A stretch of 64,000 nt of DNA from Whitmania pigra (lineage: Eukaryota > Annelida > Clitellata > Hirudinida > Haemopidae). The notes beneath the pieces were generated by a model. That model was not told where the DNA came from, ran no database searches, and was given only the letters and a program-made list of their open reading frames with translations. The stretch spans positions 372,001-436,000 of the forward strand of contig JAJTWR010000431.1 of NCBI GenBank assembly GCA_021613335.1, written 5' to 3'. A program made the translations under genes and the position numbers. Below are positions 8,862 through 17,488 of the stretch, one piece after another (the first letter of the stretch is position 1; each line of letters starts with the position of its first letter).

Positions 8862-8890
8862 CGTAAACCCTTATTGTCGGCGACATACAA
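8862..8890 (-). promoter_or_regulatory. Possible abiE promoter with palindromic operator
   Basis: On the minus strand a -35-like TTGTAT (8890-8885) and a weak -10-like TTTACG (8867-8862) are 17 bases apart. The perfect palindrome TGTCGGCGACA (8875-8885) lies inside the spacer, where a repressor would block polymerase. The predicted start lies only a few bases before the abiEi ATG. Confidence 0.35.
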
Positions 8891-9058
8891 CAAGTATCAC
8901 GCAGTCCCCATTTCCTCAAGTTCTCCACGATGGTCGGCTCCCGAGTCTCAACTGTGCAAATATGAAGCCGTTCACGTCCTGCTTCGGCTTTGTCATCCGG
9001 AGTCCGCGGGAAAACATGCGCTGGGCATAGAGCCCTGAGACGTCGTAGCTTCTCGCAA

Positions 9059-9580
9059 ATGAGTTGGCTTCGCGTCGTCGTCGCATGCACGCTTGTCTTG
9101 GGCTTCGCCTGTCAGCCAGCGCGTTCGTCCACCTCTGCCTCGGCACGGCCGGAAGCTCATGCGGCATCCGCTCCGGCTGAAGCAAGTCCGCACGCTGCCA
9201 AGCTCGGAAACGAAGAGCACGCACAGCGGAAGCGCTCTGACGCTGGAGCAGGACCGAGGCGGTTTATCGGCGGCGTACGCATCGTCGACCGCCGCACGGG
9301 CGCAGTATGGGAAGGAACCGTCGACCTGAAGCCGACGTTGGATAGGATAGCCTCCGGGGGGCGGTTTCCACACCGCAACGACGGTGCCATTTTTCAGAAT
9401 CGTCCTCTCCCCGGACGAAGAGACCCGCTGCTTCCGGCGCAGCGACCCGGCTACTACCGTGAGTATGTGCATCCAACGCCAAATATTCCCGGACCTGGAC
9501 CGCAGCGAATTGTTGTCGGTCAGAATGGCGAGATGTTCTACACGCCGGACCACTACCAGACGTTCATCCCCTTGCAGTGA
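9059..9580 (+). CDS. Exported guanyl-specific ribonuclease (RNase Sa/N1-like)
   Basis: Protein of 173 residues. An N-terminal hydrophobic segment (residues 4-17, ending GFACQ) acts as a signal peptide, possibly of the lipoprotein type although the lipobox is not canonical. A charged linker follows, then a C-terminal microbial ribonuclease domain of about 90 residues. The family's catalytic residues are present: Glu in YYREY, Arg in PQRIV and His in DHYQTF, with the conserved FQNR and DGAIF stretch before them. Such enzymes cleave RNA after G. A barstar-like gene follows after 25 bases and would protect the producer. Confidence 0.82.
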   Translation: MSWLRVVVACTLVLGFACQPARSSTSASARPEAHAASAPAEASPHAAKLGNEEHAQRKRSDAGAGPRRFIGGVRIVDRRTGAVWEGTVDLKPTLDRIASGGRFPHRNDGAIFQNRPLPGRRDPLLPAQRPGYYREYVHPTPNIPGPGPQRIVVGQNGEMFYTPDHYQTFIPLQ

Positions 9581-9605
9581 GCATCCGATTGCAGTGAACC
9601 AGCCT

Positions 9606-9977
9606 ATGAGCCGCGCCAAATCCTTTCACTTCACCGACAAGCCTTCGACGAGCACAGCGGCATTCGTGGTGCGAGTCCCCGCAAAGCTCACGAACACCGA
9701 AGCGCTCCTCCGAGCGATCTCCGAGCAGGCGCAGTTCCCTGGGTATTTTGGCTTCAACTGGGATGCCCTCTCGGATTGCTTGCGGGACCTCCACTGGGTG
9801 AAAAACCATCAAGTTATCCTGCAGCACGAAGACCTTCCCGCGCTCCCGCGCGAAGAGCTCCAAACTTACTTAGAGGTTTTGGCGGAATGCGTTGCGAGTT
9901 GGACACCTGGTGAGGCGCACTCGCTGAAGGTGACTTTTCCGACAGCCGCTCGCGCGCACATTGGGAACCTGGATTAA
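9606..9977 (+). CDS. Barstar-like ribonuclease inhibitor
   Basis: Cytoplasmic protein of 123 residues with the barstar fold signature GFNWDALSDCLRDL near residues 47-60, including the two acidic residues that in barstar plug the ribonuclease active site. It directly follows the ribonuclease gene, so the two make a toxin-immunity pair. The start chosen (ATG 9606) gives the expected barstar length and follows the ribonuclease stop closely; longer in-frame starts would overlap the ribonuclease gene. Cognate pairing is inferred from position. Confidence 0.8.
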   Translation: MSRAKSFHFTDKPSTSTAAFVVRVPAKLTNTEALLRAISEQAQFPGYFGFNWDALSDCLRDLHWVKNHQVILQHEDLPALPREELQTYLEVLAECVASWTPGEAHSLKVTFPTAARAHIGNLD

Positions 9978-10034
9978 CCGAGCGTGGTGGTCCGCCTCGC
10001 GCGATAGCTTCCCGCAAGTTCTGCAAACAACTTG

Positions 10035-10064
10035 TTGACTGCTAGAAACTATTTCGCATATGTA
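10035..10064 (+). promoter_or_regulatory. Possible promoter of the NHL-repeat gene
   Basis: TTGACT (10035-10040) and TATGTA (10059-10064) are separated by 18 bases, 30 bases before the NHL-gene start, which has a GGGGGG ribosome binding site. The -10 match is only moderate. Confidence 0.35.
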
Positions 10065-10093
10065 CGGCGCACACTTCTACCTTTGGGGGGAAC

Positions 10094-11224
10094 ATGGCCT
10101 TGAAGACCAGTTGGGCGTTCGCAGTTTCACTTGCAATGGCTGTTACCATTATCGTGACTGGATGCTCGAACGCGGGGCCAGGGGGCAGCGGCTCAGCAGC
10201 TAATTGGGTAGTCTCTACGCTGGCAGGAGACGGAGACGCCGGGTACCAGGATGGACCAGCCGAAACAGCCAAATTCAATTGGCCTCGGAGCGTAGCCTTG
10301 GACCAGCAGGGCAATGTTTACGTTTCCGACACCAATAACATCCGAATCCGAAAACTGGATATTGCGAAGAAGGAAGTTTCGACCTTAGCAGGAGATGGCA
10401 CTGTCGGATACAACGACGGCGCAGCTTCCAGCGCCAGATTTAGAGCTCTTCGCAGCCTTGCAGTTGATGGCCAGGGCAATGTATATATTGCAGACAACGG
10501 AAACCACCGAATTCGAAAGCTTGCGACCGATGGGGGAGTGTCAACGTTTGCGGGAAATGGAACTCCTGGACATGTAGAGGGTACTGGGACGGCAGCTACC
10601 CTCAACTTCCCGTCCGGAGTTGCAACGGACAAAGAAGGCAATGTCTATGTAGCTGAATTTGGCAATCACGTCATTCGAAAAATCACCCCAGCTGGATTGA
10701 CGAGCACCCTGGCCGGAGATGGGACTGCGGGATATGCCAATGGAAGTAAAGCGAGTGCCAAATTTAATGGACCACTTGGCGTCGTTGTAGCCAGCGATGG
10801 TACCGTCTACGTCGCAGACACTGACAACCATCGCATTCGGAAGATATCATCGTCGGGAGATGTGACGGATTACGCCGGAAATGGTACTGCCGGATGGGTT
10901 GATGGCCCGGCAGCAAGTGCCCAATTCAACACACCCTCTGGAGTCGCAAGGGATGACCAAGGCAATATCTATGTTGCGGATTACTCCAACAACCGCATTC
11001 GAAAAATAGACATCAATGGAGTCGTATCGACGATTGCCGGAAGCGGTGATGTCGGGTTCGCTGATGGTGGGCTCGCCGATGGTGGGTTTGCCGATGGTGG
11101 ATTCAAAGATGGGCCAGGTGCTACCGCACAGTTCAATTCGCCTCGCGCCATCGCGGCCGACGGACAGGGCAACGTGTACGTCGCGGACACGAACAACCAC
11201 CGGATTCGGAAGATTACCCACTAA
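10094..11224 (+). CDS. NHL-repeat beta-propeller lipoprotein
   Basis: Protein of 376 residues with a lipoprotein signal peptide (lipobox VTGC near residue 24). The remainder is six NHL repeats, each with a variant of NVYVADTNNHRIRKI preceded by VSTLAGDG and FNSPRAIA-like strands, forming a beta-propeller outside the cytoplasm. NHL propellers usually bind proteins or ligands; no catalytic motif is seen. Before the last blade an in-frame tandem of four 15-base units (11054-11113) encodes repeated GFADG-like pentapeptides. Its GC content is lower than that of neighbours. The stop codon overlaps that of the convergent gntR gene. Confidence 0.85.
   Translation: MALKTSWAFAVSLAMAVTIIVTGCSNAGPGGSGSAANWVVSTLAGDGDAGYQDGPAETAKFNWPRSVALDQQGNVYVSDTNNIRIRKLDIAKKEVSTLAGDGTVGYNDGAASSARFRALRSLAVDGQGNVYIADNGNHRIRKLATDGGVSTFAGNGTPGHVEGTGTAATLNFPSGVATDKEGNVYVAEFGNHVIRKITPAGLTSTLAGDGTAGYANGSKASAKFNGPLGVVVASDGTVYVADTDNHRIRKISSSGDVTDYAGNGTAGWVDGPAASAQFNTPSGVARDDQGNIYVADYSNNRIRKIDINGVVSTIAGSGDVGFADGGLADGGFADGGFKDGPGATAQFNSPRAIAADGQGNVYVADTNNHRIRKITH
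11054..11113 (+). repeat. Four 15-base tandem units inside the NHL gene
   Basis: Units begin at 11054, 11069, 11084 and 11099; the first three differ at only a few bases (gggttcgctgatggt and variants), the fourth is more diverged. Each encodes five residues, so copy-number change keeps the frame. Confidence 0.85.
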
Positions 11225-11985
11225 CCCATTCCCGCTCCAGAGCGCGGTTTGCCTGCGCCTCCGTTGACGGCGAAGAGCTCCTGCCCGCGGCGGGAGGCTT
11301 CGGTGAGCAGTTCGAGGGTAGCGTTGATGTGCGCCTCAAGGGCGAGTGCCGCGCGGGTGTCGTTCCCCTCTATGGCCGCTGTGAATATCTCCTCGTGCTC
11401 TTGGTGAACGTTGCGCTGCGGCCCGCCGAGGGCGAGCGACTGGCGTCGATAGCGCTCACCGTAGCGCGCTAGCATCGTGAGCAGTTTTTGCGTCCACGGC
11501 GAATGGTAAGCGCTGAGCAGCGCCTCGTGAAAGCGCGTGTTCGCCTCTTCCCAAATGGTCCGGTTCTCAATCCGCAGCGGCTGTTCGAGCGGGGAAATCT
11601 CCTCGTAGGCTCGCCGCACCCGCGCCCGCCAGGCATCATCTCCATGGCGCACGGACTCCCGCAGCGCCGGAATCTCAAGCTGGATGCGCACTGCTGTTAA
11701 GTCGGCAAAGTCTTCGAGGTTCATCTCCCGCACCCGGAAGCCCCGGTGCCCTTCGGCCTCCACCAGCGCGTCGCTCACCAGCCGAGTCATCGCCTCGCGT
11801 AGGGTTCCCGCGCCCACCCCGTAGTTGGCCTTCAAGTGCTCCACGCGCAGCTTTTCGCCAGCGCGCAGATTGCCCACGAGAATATCCTCCCGCAGCTGCA
11901 CGTAGGCGCGCTCAGTGAGGGTACGCGGTCCTTCCGAAAGGGTGTCGGTGTTGCGAAGCAGCTCAAGTGAGGGGCGCTTAGCCAT
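11221..11985 (-). CDS. GntR-family (FadR/FCD subfamily) transcriptional regulator
   Basis: Regulator of 254 residues. An N-terminal GntR winged helix (about residues 20-85: [22 protein letters not shown], then [13 protein letters not shown] and HRGFRV) is followed by an all-helical FCD ligand domain (about 95-235) with metal-ligand-like Asp/His residues (RFHEALL, EHEEIF, AHINATL). It overlaps the upstream sigma-54 activator gene by 8 bases, so both are probably one transcript. In Comamonas testosteroni a GntR-type repressor, AphS, partners with the DmpR-like AphR on phenol genes, and this gene likely plays the same role. Confidence 0.85.
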   Translation of the reverse strand: MAKRPSLELLRNTDTLSEGPRTLTERAYVQLREDILVGNLRAGEKLRVEHLKANYGVGAGTLREAMTRLVSDALVEAEGHRGFRVREMNLEDFADLTAVRIQLEIPALRESVRHGDDAWRARVRRAYEEISPLEQPLRIENRTIWEEANTRFHEALLSAYHSPWTQKLLTMLARYGERYRRQSLALGGPQRNVHQEHEEIFTAAIEGNDTRAALALEAHINATLELLTEASRRGQELFAVNGGAGKPRSGAGMG

Positions 11986-13684
11986 CGTTTTTGTCCTCCT
12001 TCTGTCGCATGCGGCTCAGCCGGTAACTCAACTGCGGACGGGTGATGCCGAGTTGCCGCGCTGCAGATGAGAGGTTTCCATTCGCTCGTTTCACGGCCTC
12101 GGTGAGCAGTTGATCTTCGAGTTCGCCAAGGCCGATGCGGCGACGCAGGAACGCGTCGTACAGCGGCTCGACCGGCCCGCCCGGCGAAGGGGGCACGAGC
12201 GAACCAGCGTCGTTCACGACCCCATCGGCGCTGTCCGGGGCCTCTGGAAACAAATCTTGAATGCCCACGTTCTGCCCGGCGGCCGCGAAGATGACGCCTC
12301 GCTCAATCAAATTTTCAAGCTCGCGCACGTTGCCGCGCCAAGGGTGGCGGCGCATGGCGTCGAGCGCGCGATCGGTAAACCCGTTGATGCACTTGCCGTG
12401 GAGCGCACAGAACTTCTTGAGGATGTGGGTCGCGAGGAGTTCGATGTCTTCGGCCCGGTCGCGGAGCGCTGGCACCCGTATCGGATACACGTTGATTCGG
12501 TAGTAGAGGTCTCGCCGGAAACGCCCCGCCGCGACCGCCTCCTCTAGATTCACGTTGGTCGCGGCCACTACCCGCACACTCACCTTCTGACCCACCGTCG
12601 AGCCGAGGCGCTCGACTTCTCCCGACTGCAACACCCGCAAGAGCTTCGCCTGCGCCGGCAGCGGGAGCTCGCCGATTTCGTCGAGCATCAACGTGCCGCC
12701 GTCGGCGCGCTCAAAGCGACCCGCACGCGCCGCCGAGGCCCCGGTGTACGCCCCCTTCTCCGCGCCGAAGAGCTCGCTCTCAATGAGTTCACCAGGGAGC
12801 GCTGCGCAATTGACTGCCACAAACGGTTTGTCGGCGCGGGAGCTCATCGCGTGCAGCGCGCGGGCAAAACGCTCCTTGCCGACGCCGGTTTCACCCGTGA
12901 GGAGCACCGTCACTTGGGTGGCGGCCGCTTTGCGCAGCAAATCCGCAGCCTCGGAGAATGCCTTCGAGCGACCGACCAAAGGGCCAAACTCGTCGGCAGT
13001 CGGCTCCATGGCAGCGCGCAGGGACTCCACCTGCGAGTGGAGCGTCTCCAATTGGTTGATGAAGGACTCCGAGGTGTAGTCTTCGGCGAGTTCTGCCGCG
13101 TCGGGCCAGTCGCTCTGCGGGCGCCCTTCAATCCGGCACGCGGGAGCCCCGGCGGCAAGGCAGGCGACTTCTTTGAAGTACACCGGACACCCCATGAAGT
13201 GGCTCGTATAACCAGACGCGTAGCCGAGCATCGTCCAACACACCGGCGCCGACTGCGGGCCGACATCGCGCACGTGCACTTCTGCTTCCCACGAGTGCTC
13301 CCAGCGAAAGACTCCGTGGAACTTCTTCGCTGCCGGGTCAATAGTGAGCTGTTCCGGCACAACTATCGCCGCGCCTTCCAGCATGTGGAGCTGCGGACCC
13401 ACCGCGAACATGTCGAAGATGTTTGCGTTTGGGCGCACCTTGCGAGCGAGCGCCGCGTCGCGCTCTCCCGACAAATAGCCTGCACGCAGCAAGAGGCGCC
13501 GCGTGGCAAGTGGGCCGATGGTCCGAACGAGCTCTCGTCGCAGCGCTCCCATCGCCGCCGTGTGGATGAGCAACATCCGATGGCCCGCGAGCCAAATGCA
13601 CCCATCGGAGGCGGAGAATTTGAGAAGGCTCCGCAAGTCTTCAGCACCCGGCAGCGGAGGCAGTGATGGTAAGGCGTCACCCAT
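11978..13684 (-). CDS. dmpR: Sigma-54-dependent phenol-responsive activator (DmpR/XylR family)
   Basis: Protein of 568 residues with the DmpR domain order: XylR_N sensor (about 15-115), V4R domain (about 135-205, including [12 protein letters not shown] and the cysteines of [18 protein letters not shown]), a linker coiled region, AAA+ sigma-54 interaction domain (about 240-475) and a Fis-type helix-turn-helix (about 525-560, [17 protein letters not shown]). Walker A is GETGVGKE, and DEIGEL is present. The loop that contacts sigma-54 reads GAYTGA instead of the usual GAFTGA. It is divergent from dmpK. Phenolic effectors are expected to bind the A domain and relieve repression of the ATPase. 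Confidence 0.93.
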   Translation of the reverse strand: MGDALPSLPPLPGAEDLRSLLKFSASDGCIWLAGHRMLLIHTAAMGALRRELVRTIGPLATRRLLLRAGYLSGERDAALARKVRPNANIFDMFAVGPQLHMLEGAAIVVPEQLTIDPAAKKFHGVFRWEHSWEAEVHVRDVGPQSAPVCWTMLGYASGYTSHFMGCPVYFKEVACLAAGAPACRIEGRPQSDWPDAAELAEDYTSESFINQLETLHSQVESLRAAMEPTADEFGPLVGRSKAFSEAADLLRKAAATQVTVLLTGETGVGKERFARALHAMSSRADKPFVAVNCAALPGELIESELFGAEKGAYTGASAARAGRFERADGGTLMLDEIGELPLPAQAKLLRVLQSGEVERLGSTVGQKVSVRVVAATNVNLEEAVAAGRFRRDLYYRINVYPIRVPALRDRAEDIELLATHILKKFCALHGKCINGFTDRALDAMRRHPWRGNVRELENLIERGVIFAAAGQNVGIQDLFPEAPDSADGVVNDAGSLVPPSPGGPVEPLYDAFLRRRIGLGELEDQLLTEAVKRANGNLSSAARQLGITRPQLSYRLSRMRQKEDKNDG

Positions 13685-13728
13685 GGATTATCGATAAAAC
13701 ACTGGGAGCGGCTGCCACGCCAGAAGAA

Positions 13729-13752
13729 TTGATGAGACTTTCAATTCATCAA
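13729..13752. promoter_or_regulatory. Upstream activating inverted repeat for the DmpR-like activator
   Basis: Inverted repeat TTGATGA (13729-13735), 10 bases, TCATCAA (13746-13752). The half-sites resemble the TTGAnnA type repeats bound by XylR/DmpR proteins, and the site is centred about 185 bases upstream of the predicted transcription start of dmpK, a normal distance for enhancer-type activation. Confidence 0.6.
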
Positions 13753-13900
13753 ATCGTGAAGCGGATCGGCGCGATTTGCGGATTTCCGCATAGCGCAGCG
13801 CAGAAATTCAAGCTCGCTTCCCTACATCTACCCAGCCAGCAAATTGCAGCTACAGAGTACAGGGGTGAAATTATCGATAGAATCGATGCCGCACTGCGTC

Positions 13901-13916
13901 TGGCACCGTAGCTGCA
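13901..13916 (+). promoter_or_regulatory. Sigma-54 (-24/-12) promoter of the phenol operon
   Basis: TGGCAC (13901-13906), five bases, CTGCA (13912-13916). It matches TGGCAC-N5-TTGCA with one change and has the invariant GG and GC ten bases apart. The dmpK start is about 20 bases downstream of the -12 element. Together with the divergent DmpR-type gene this is strong evidence for phenol-induced transcription. Confidence 0.85.
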
Positions 13917-13936
13917 TCTAGGTTTGCCAGGCCCAA

Positions 13937-14251
13937 ATGACTACTGAAAACCTCAAAGCTCCCGAAGGCTTCAACCCCGAAAAGAAGTGGATCCGCTGTA
14001 CGCGCATCCGCGAAGACGGGATGGTCGAGTTCGAATTCGCGGTCGGCGACCCGCAGCTCTACGTCGAGTTGCTGATGACTGCCGCCGCTTTCGAAGAATT
14101 TTGCCAGATGCACCAAGTGACGCCGACCCAAGCTAACACCGACAAACCGCTTGAGGTCTGGGACTGGAATCTCCGCCACGCACGAGAACGCGGCGCCGGA
14201 CGCGCTGCCACCCCCAACGCCGAACGACGAGGTGAACACAATGCAGATTGA
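13937..14251 (+). CDS. dmpK: Phenol hydroxylase P0 assembly/activation subunit
   Basis: Protein of 104 residues, first gene of the phenol operon. The sequence KKWIRCTRIREDGMVEFEFAVGDPQLY and the FEEFCQMH stretch match the DmpK family, which helps place iron in the hydroxylase oxygenase component but is not needed in turnover. The C-terminal tail is Arg/Ala-rich and overlaps the start of dmpL by 11 bases, consistent with translational coupling. Size and first position are as in Pseudomonas dmp and Comamonas aph operons. Confidence 0.88.
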   Translation: MTTENLKAPEGFNPEKKWIRCTRIREDGMVEFEFAVGDPQLYVELLMTAAAFEEFCQMHQVTPTQANTDKPLEVWDWNLRHARERGAGRAATPNAERRGEHNAD

Positions 14252-15227
14252 TCTTCGAACTGTCAGCATCAAGCCGCTTCGACAAACCTTTGACAACATC
14301 GCTGCCCGCTTAGGCGGAGACAAAGCTGCCTCTCGATACCTTGAGGGGATGCTCGACGTTCAAGCAGCGGCGAACTTCCACTACCGGCCGACCTGGGATC
14401 CGGCCCACGAGATATTCGACCCGACGCGCACCAAGATCGTCATGGCCGATTGGTATTCGCTCAAAGACCCGCGCCAGTTTTATTACGGCACCTACACTGG
14501 CAGCCGCGCCCGCATGCAGGAGGCGGCCGAGTCGGACTTTGAATTCGTCGAGTCCCGCGGCCTTGCGGCAAACTTCGACTCCGGCGCGCGCCAGGCGGCG
14601 CTCGACTTCTACGTTCCCCTCCGGCACCTCGCTTGGGGCGCAAACATGAACAACGCGTCGATGTGTGCCTATGGCTACGGCACCGCAATCACCCAGCCCT
14701 GTATCTACCAGTCGATGGATCAGCTCGGAGTTGCGCAATACCTCACCAAACTCGGCCTCACCTTAGGCGGCCCAGCAGACCTCGCCACCGGAAAGCGCGC
14801 TTGGCTCGAAGGAGCAGCCTGGCAGCAGCTTCGCCGCATCACCGAAGACACGTTTGTCATCAAAGACTGGTTTGAGCTCTTCGTGGCCCAGAACGTGGTC
14901 CTCGACGGCATCGTCTTCCCGCTCGCCTACCAAGTTGTCGATGCAGAATTGAGCAAGCGCGCCGGCCCGACCGTAAGCCTCCTCACCCGCTTCCAGGTCG
15001 AGTGGTTTGCCGACTCCTCCAAGTGGGTCGACGCAGTGCTGAAGGCCGTCGCCGCCGAGAGCCCCGCCAACAAAGAGACGTTGAACGGGTGGATAGCCGC
15101 GTGGGCGAAACGCACGGTCGAGGCGATAAAGCCACTCGTGCACCTCGCCGGACTCTCCGAAGAAGCAGTTGCCACCGCCCGCGACGCACTGAAAGTTCGC
15201 CTCTCCAAAGTCGGACTCTCCCTCTAA
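14241..15227 (+). CDS. dmpL: Phenol hydroxylase P1 subunit (oxygenase beta)
   Basis: Protein of 328 residues, close to the usual 330 or so of DmpL. It has a ferritin-like helical fold of the soluble diiron monooxygenase beta subunit but without the iron ligands. Recognisable stretches are NFHYRPTWDPAHEIFD near 45-60 and DPRQFYYGTYTGSRARMQEA near 75-95. The start is ATG 14241, with GAGGTG seven bases upstream; an earlier in-frame ATG would intrude into dmpK. It forms the (L-N-O)2 oxygenase with P3 and P4. Confidence 0.92.
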   Translation: MQIDLRTVSIKPLRQTFDNIAARLGGDKAASRYLEGMLDVQAAANFHYRPTWDPAHEIFDPTRTKIVMADWYSLKDPRQFYYGTYTGSRARMQEAAESDFEFVESRGLAANFDSGARQAALDFYVPLRHLAWGANMNNASMCAYGYGTAITQPCIYQSMDQLGVAQYLTKLGLTLGGPADLATGKRAWLEGAAWQQLRRITEDTFVIKDWFELFVAQNVVLDGIVFPLAYQVVDAELSKRAGPTVSLLTRFQVEWFADSSKWVDAVLKAVAAESPANKETLNGWIAAWAKRTVEAIKPLVHLAGLSEEAVATARDALKVRLSKVGLSL

Positions 15228-15256
15228 GCATCCCCACCCTTTTCAGGAGATTCCCC

Positions 15257-15526
15257 ATGTCGAATGTATTCATCGCCTTCCAGAAGAACGACGACAGCCG
15301 CGGCATCGTCGAGGCCATTCTCGCCGACAACCCCACAGCGACTGTCAATGAACAACCGGCGATGGTCCGGGTGGATGCGCCGGGAAGGCTCACCATCCGG
15401 AAGAACAGCGTCGAGGAGAAGCTCGGACGCGACTTCGACCTTCAAGAACTGCACGTGAGCCTCATAACGCTCACCGGACACATCGACGAGACCGACGAAG
15501 AATTCACTCTGCACTGGGATCACTAA
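15257..15526 (+). CDS. dmpM: Phenol hydroxylase P2 regulatory (coupling) protein
   Basis: Protein of 89 residues of the MmoB/DmpM effector family. It has the beta-rich pattern NVFIAFQKNDDSRGIVEAIL and VRVDAPGRLTIR typical of P2. This cofactor-free protein binds the oxygenase and tunes oxygen activation. AGGAGA precedes the ATG by six bases. Length equals that of DmpM. Confidence 0.92.
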   Translation: MSNVFIAFQKNDDSRGIVEAILADNPTATVNEQPAMVRVDAPGRLTIRKNSVEEKLGRDFDLQELHVSLITLTGHIDETDEEFTLHWDH

Positions 15527-15559
15527 CGCTTCTCAACCAACGCAACCGAGGAAACGCCC

Positions 15560-17109
15560 ATGAATGCACCCCCAAAACTGAAGCTCGGACTCAAAGAGCG
15601 CTACAATCTGATGACCCGGGATCTCGCCTGGACCCCGACCTACCAGAAGTTTGAAGACGTCTATCCGTATGCCTCCTACGAAGGCATCGTCATCCACGAC
15701 TGGGAGAAATTTGAAGACCCCTTCCGGATGACGATGGATGCCTATTGGAAGTACCAGGCCGAAAAGGAAAAGAAGCTCTACGCGATTGTCGAGGCCTTCA
15801 ACCAGAACAACGGCCACTTAGGCGTCAGCGACGGCCGCTACGTCAACACCCTGAAGCTGTTCCTCACCGGCGTGTCGCCGCTCGAATACATGGCGCACCG
15901 AGGTTTCGCGCACGTCGGCCGCCAGTTCCGGGGGCGGGCCCGCGGGTTGCGTGTCTCATGCAGAGCCTCGATGAGATGCGGCACTCGCAAACCCAAATCC
16001 ACTCGCTCTCGAACTACAACCGCTTCTACAACGGCTTCCAGAACTGGCGTCACCAGCACGACCGCGTCTGGTACCTATCGGTGCCGAAGAGCTTCTTCGA
16101 CGACGCAGTCACCGCAGGCCCCTTCGAATACATGATCGCGATCGGGTTCTCGTTCGAATACGTCCTCACGAACCTCCTCTTCGTGCCGTTCATCTCCGGC
16201 GCCGCCTACAACGGCGACCTCGGCGCCATGGCCTTCGGATTCTCCGCGCAGAGCGACGAGTCTCGGCACATGACGCTCGGCCTTGAAATCATCAAGTTCA
16301 TCCTGGAGCAGGACCCGGCGAACCGCCCGATAGTCCAGCGGTGGATCGACAAATGGTTCTGGCGTGGTTACCGCGTCCTCACGCTCGTCGCGATGATGAT
16401 GGACTACATGCTGCCGAAGCGGGTCATGAGCTGGCGGCAAGCCTGGGAGATTTACGCCGAAGAGAACGGTGGAGCCCTCTTCGCCGACCTCGCCCGCTAC
16501 GGCATCGAACTCCCCAAGGGCTGGGCACAGGCCTGCGCAGATAAGGACCACATCTCTCACCAGGCGTGGAACACCTTCTACAACTACGCCGCCGCAGCGC
16601 CCTTCCACACTTGGGCCCCGAGCGACTCCGAACTCGACTGGCTGTCTGCCAAATACCCGGAGAGCTTCGACAAGTACTACCGCCCGATGTGGGAGCACTA
16701 CCGCAAGGAAGATGCCGAAGGTCGTCGCTTCTACAACAAGACACTCCCGATGCTGTGTCAGGTTTGTCAAATCCCCATGTTGTTCACTGAACCCGGGGAC
16801 CCAACGACCATCTGCTACCGCGAGAGCGACTACAAGGAGAACAAGTACCACTTCTGCTCCGACGGCTGTAAGAGCATCTTCGACTTCGAGCCAGAGAAGT
16901 ACATCCAAAGCTGGCTCCCAGTTCACCAAATCTACCAAGGCAACTGCTTCTGCCCCGACGCGGACCCAACGAAGCCCGGCTTCGATCCGCTCGCCGAAGT
17001 GCTGCGCTGGTACCGCATGGAAATGGGACGGGACAACCTCGACTTCGAGATCTCCCAAGACAAGAAGAACTTCGCAGCCTGGCGCGCAGAAGCGTCGGGG
17101 AACACCTGA
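15560..17109 (+). pseudogene. dmpN: Phenol hydroxylase P3 catalytic subunit, frameshifted as written
   Basis: Large diiron subunit that hydroxylates phenol to catechol. The first part (15560 to about 15934) runs to the conserved VGRQF segment in one frame; the remainder, from GAGPRVACLMQ to 17109, lies in another frame. A single missing base in the run of five G (15930-15934) explains it; the family has Gly-Ala-Gly here. Apart from this the gene is intact: total length corresponds to about 516 residues, as in DmpN. Both EXXH iron motifs are present (DEMRH near 138-142, DESRH near 233-237), as is the C-terminal YHS-like domain (YHFCSDGCKSIFDFEPEKY). It is either a true mutation or a homopolymer sequencing error. 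Confidence 0.9.
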
Positions 17110-17127
17110 TACTTGGAGGAATGACCC

Positions 17128-17484
17128 ATGTCTGTTGCCTCAGTAACTGAGTACAAGTTTGCGCCGAAGGACTCGGTAGACAAGTTCCCCGCCCCGCTTC
17201 TCTACATCGGCTGGGACGAGCACTTGATGATGTGCGCCCCCTTCTGCGTGCCGCTGCCTCCGACCATGAAGTTCGGAGACGTGGTGAAGGGTGTCATCCC
17301 GTCGATGTACGGGCAGCACCCCCAGTTCAGCTCCATCGACTGGTCAAAGGCAGAGTGGCTCAAGTCTGGCAAACCCTTCAAGCCAGACTTTGAGAAGACG
17401 CTCGGAGAGAATGGTCTGAAACACAAAGACATCATTCGCTTCCGAACTCCTGGCCTCCACGGCATTAAGGGCAGCGCCCACTAG
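17128..17484 (+). CDS. dmpO: Phenol hydroxylase P4 subunit (oxygenase gamma)
   Basis: Protein of 118 residues matching the DmpO family in length and in the stretches KDSVDKFPAPLLYIGWDEHLMMCAP-like N-terminal region and FKPDFEKTLGENGLKHKDIIRFRTPGL-like C-terminal region. It is the small gamma subunit of the hydroxylase. A GGAGGA lies a few bases before the ATG, and only four bases separate its stop from dmpP. Confidence 0.92.
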   Translation: MSVASVTEYKFAPKDSVDKFPAPLLYIGWDEHLMMCAPFCVPLPPTMKFGDVVKGVIPSMYGQHPQFSSIDWSKAEWLKSGKPFKPDFEKTLGENGLKHKDIIRFRTPGLHGIKGSAH

Positions 17485-17488
17485 AGCG

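Noticed and set aside
13796..13885. IHF site between activator site and sigma-54 promoter
   Set aside because: No convincing match to the IHF consensus was found; only weak partial matches.
16075..17058. Minus-strand open frame opposite dmpN
   Set aside because: Mirrors the codon bias of dmpN and has no independent start signals.
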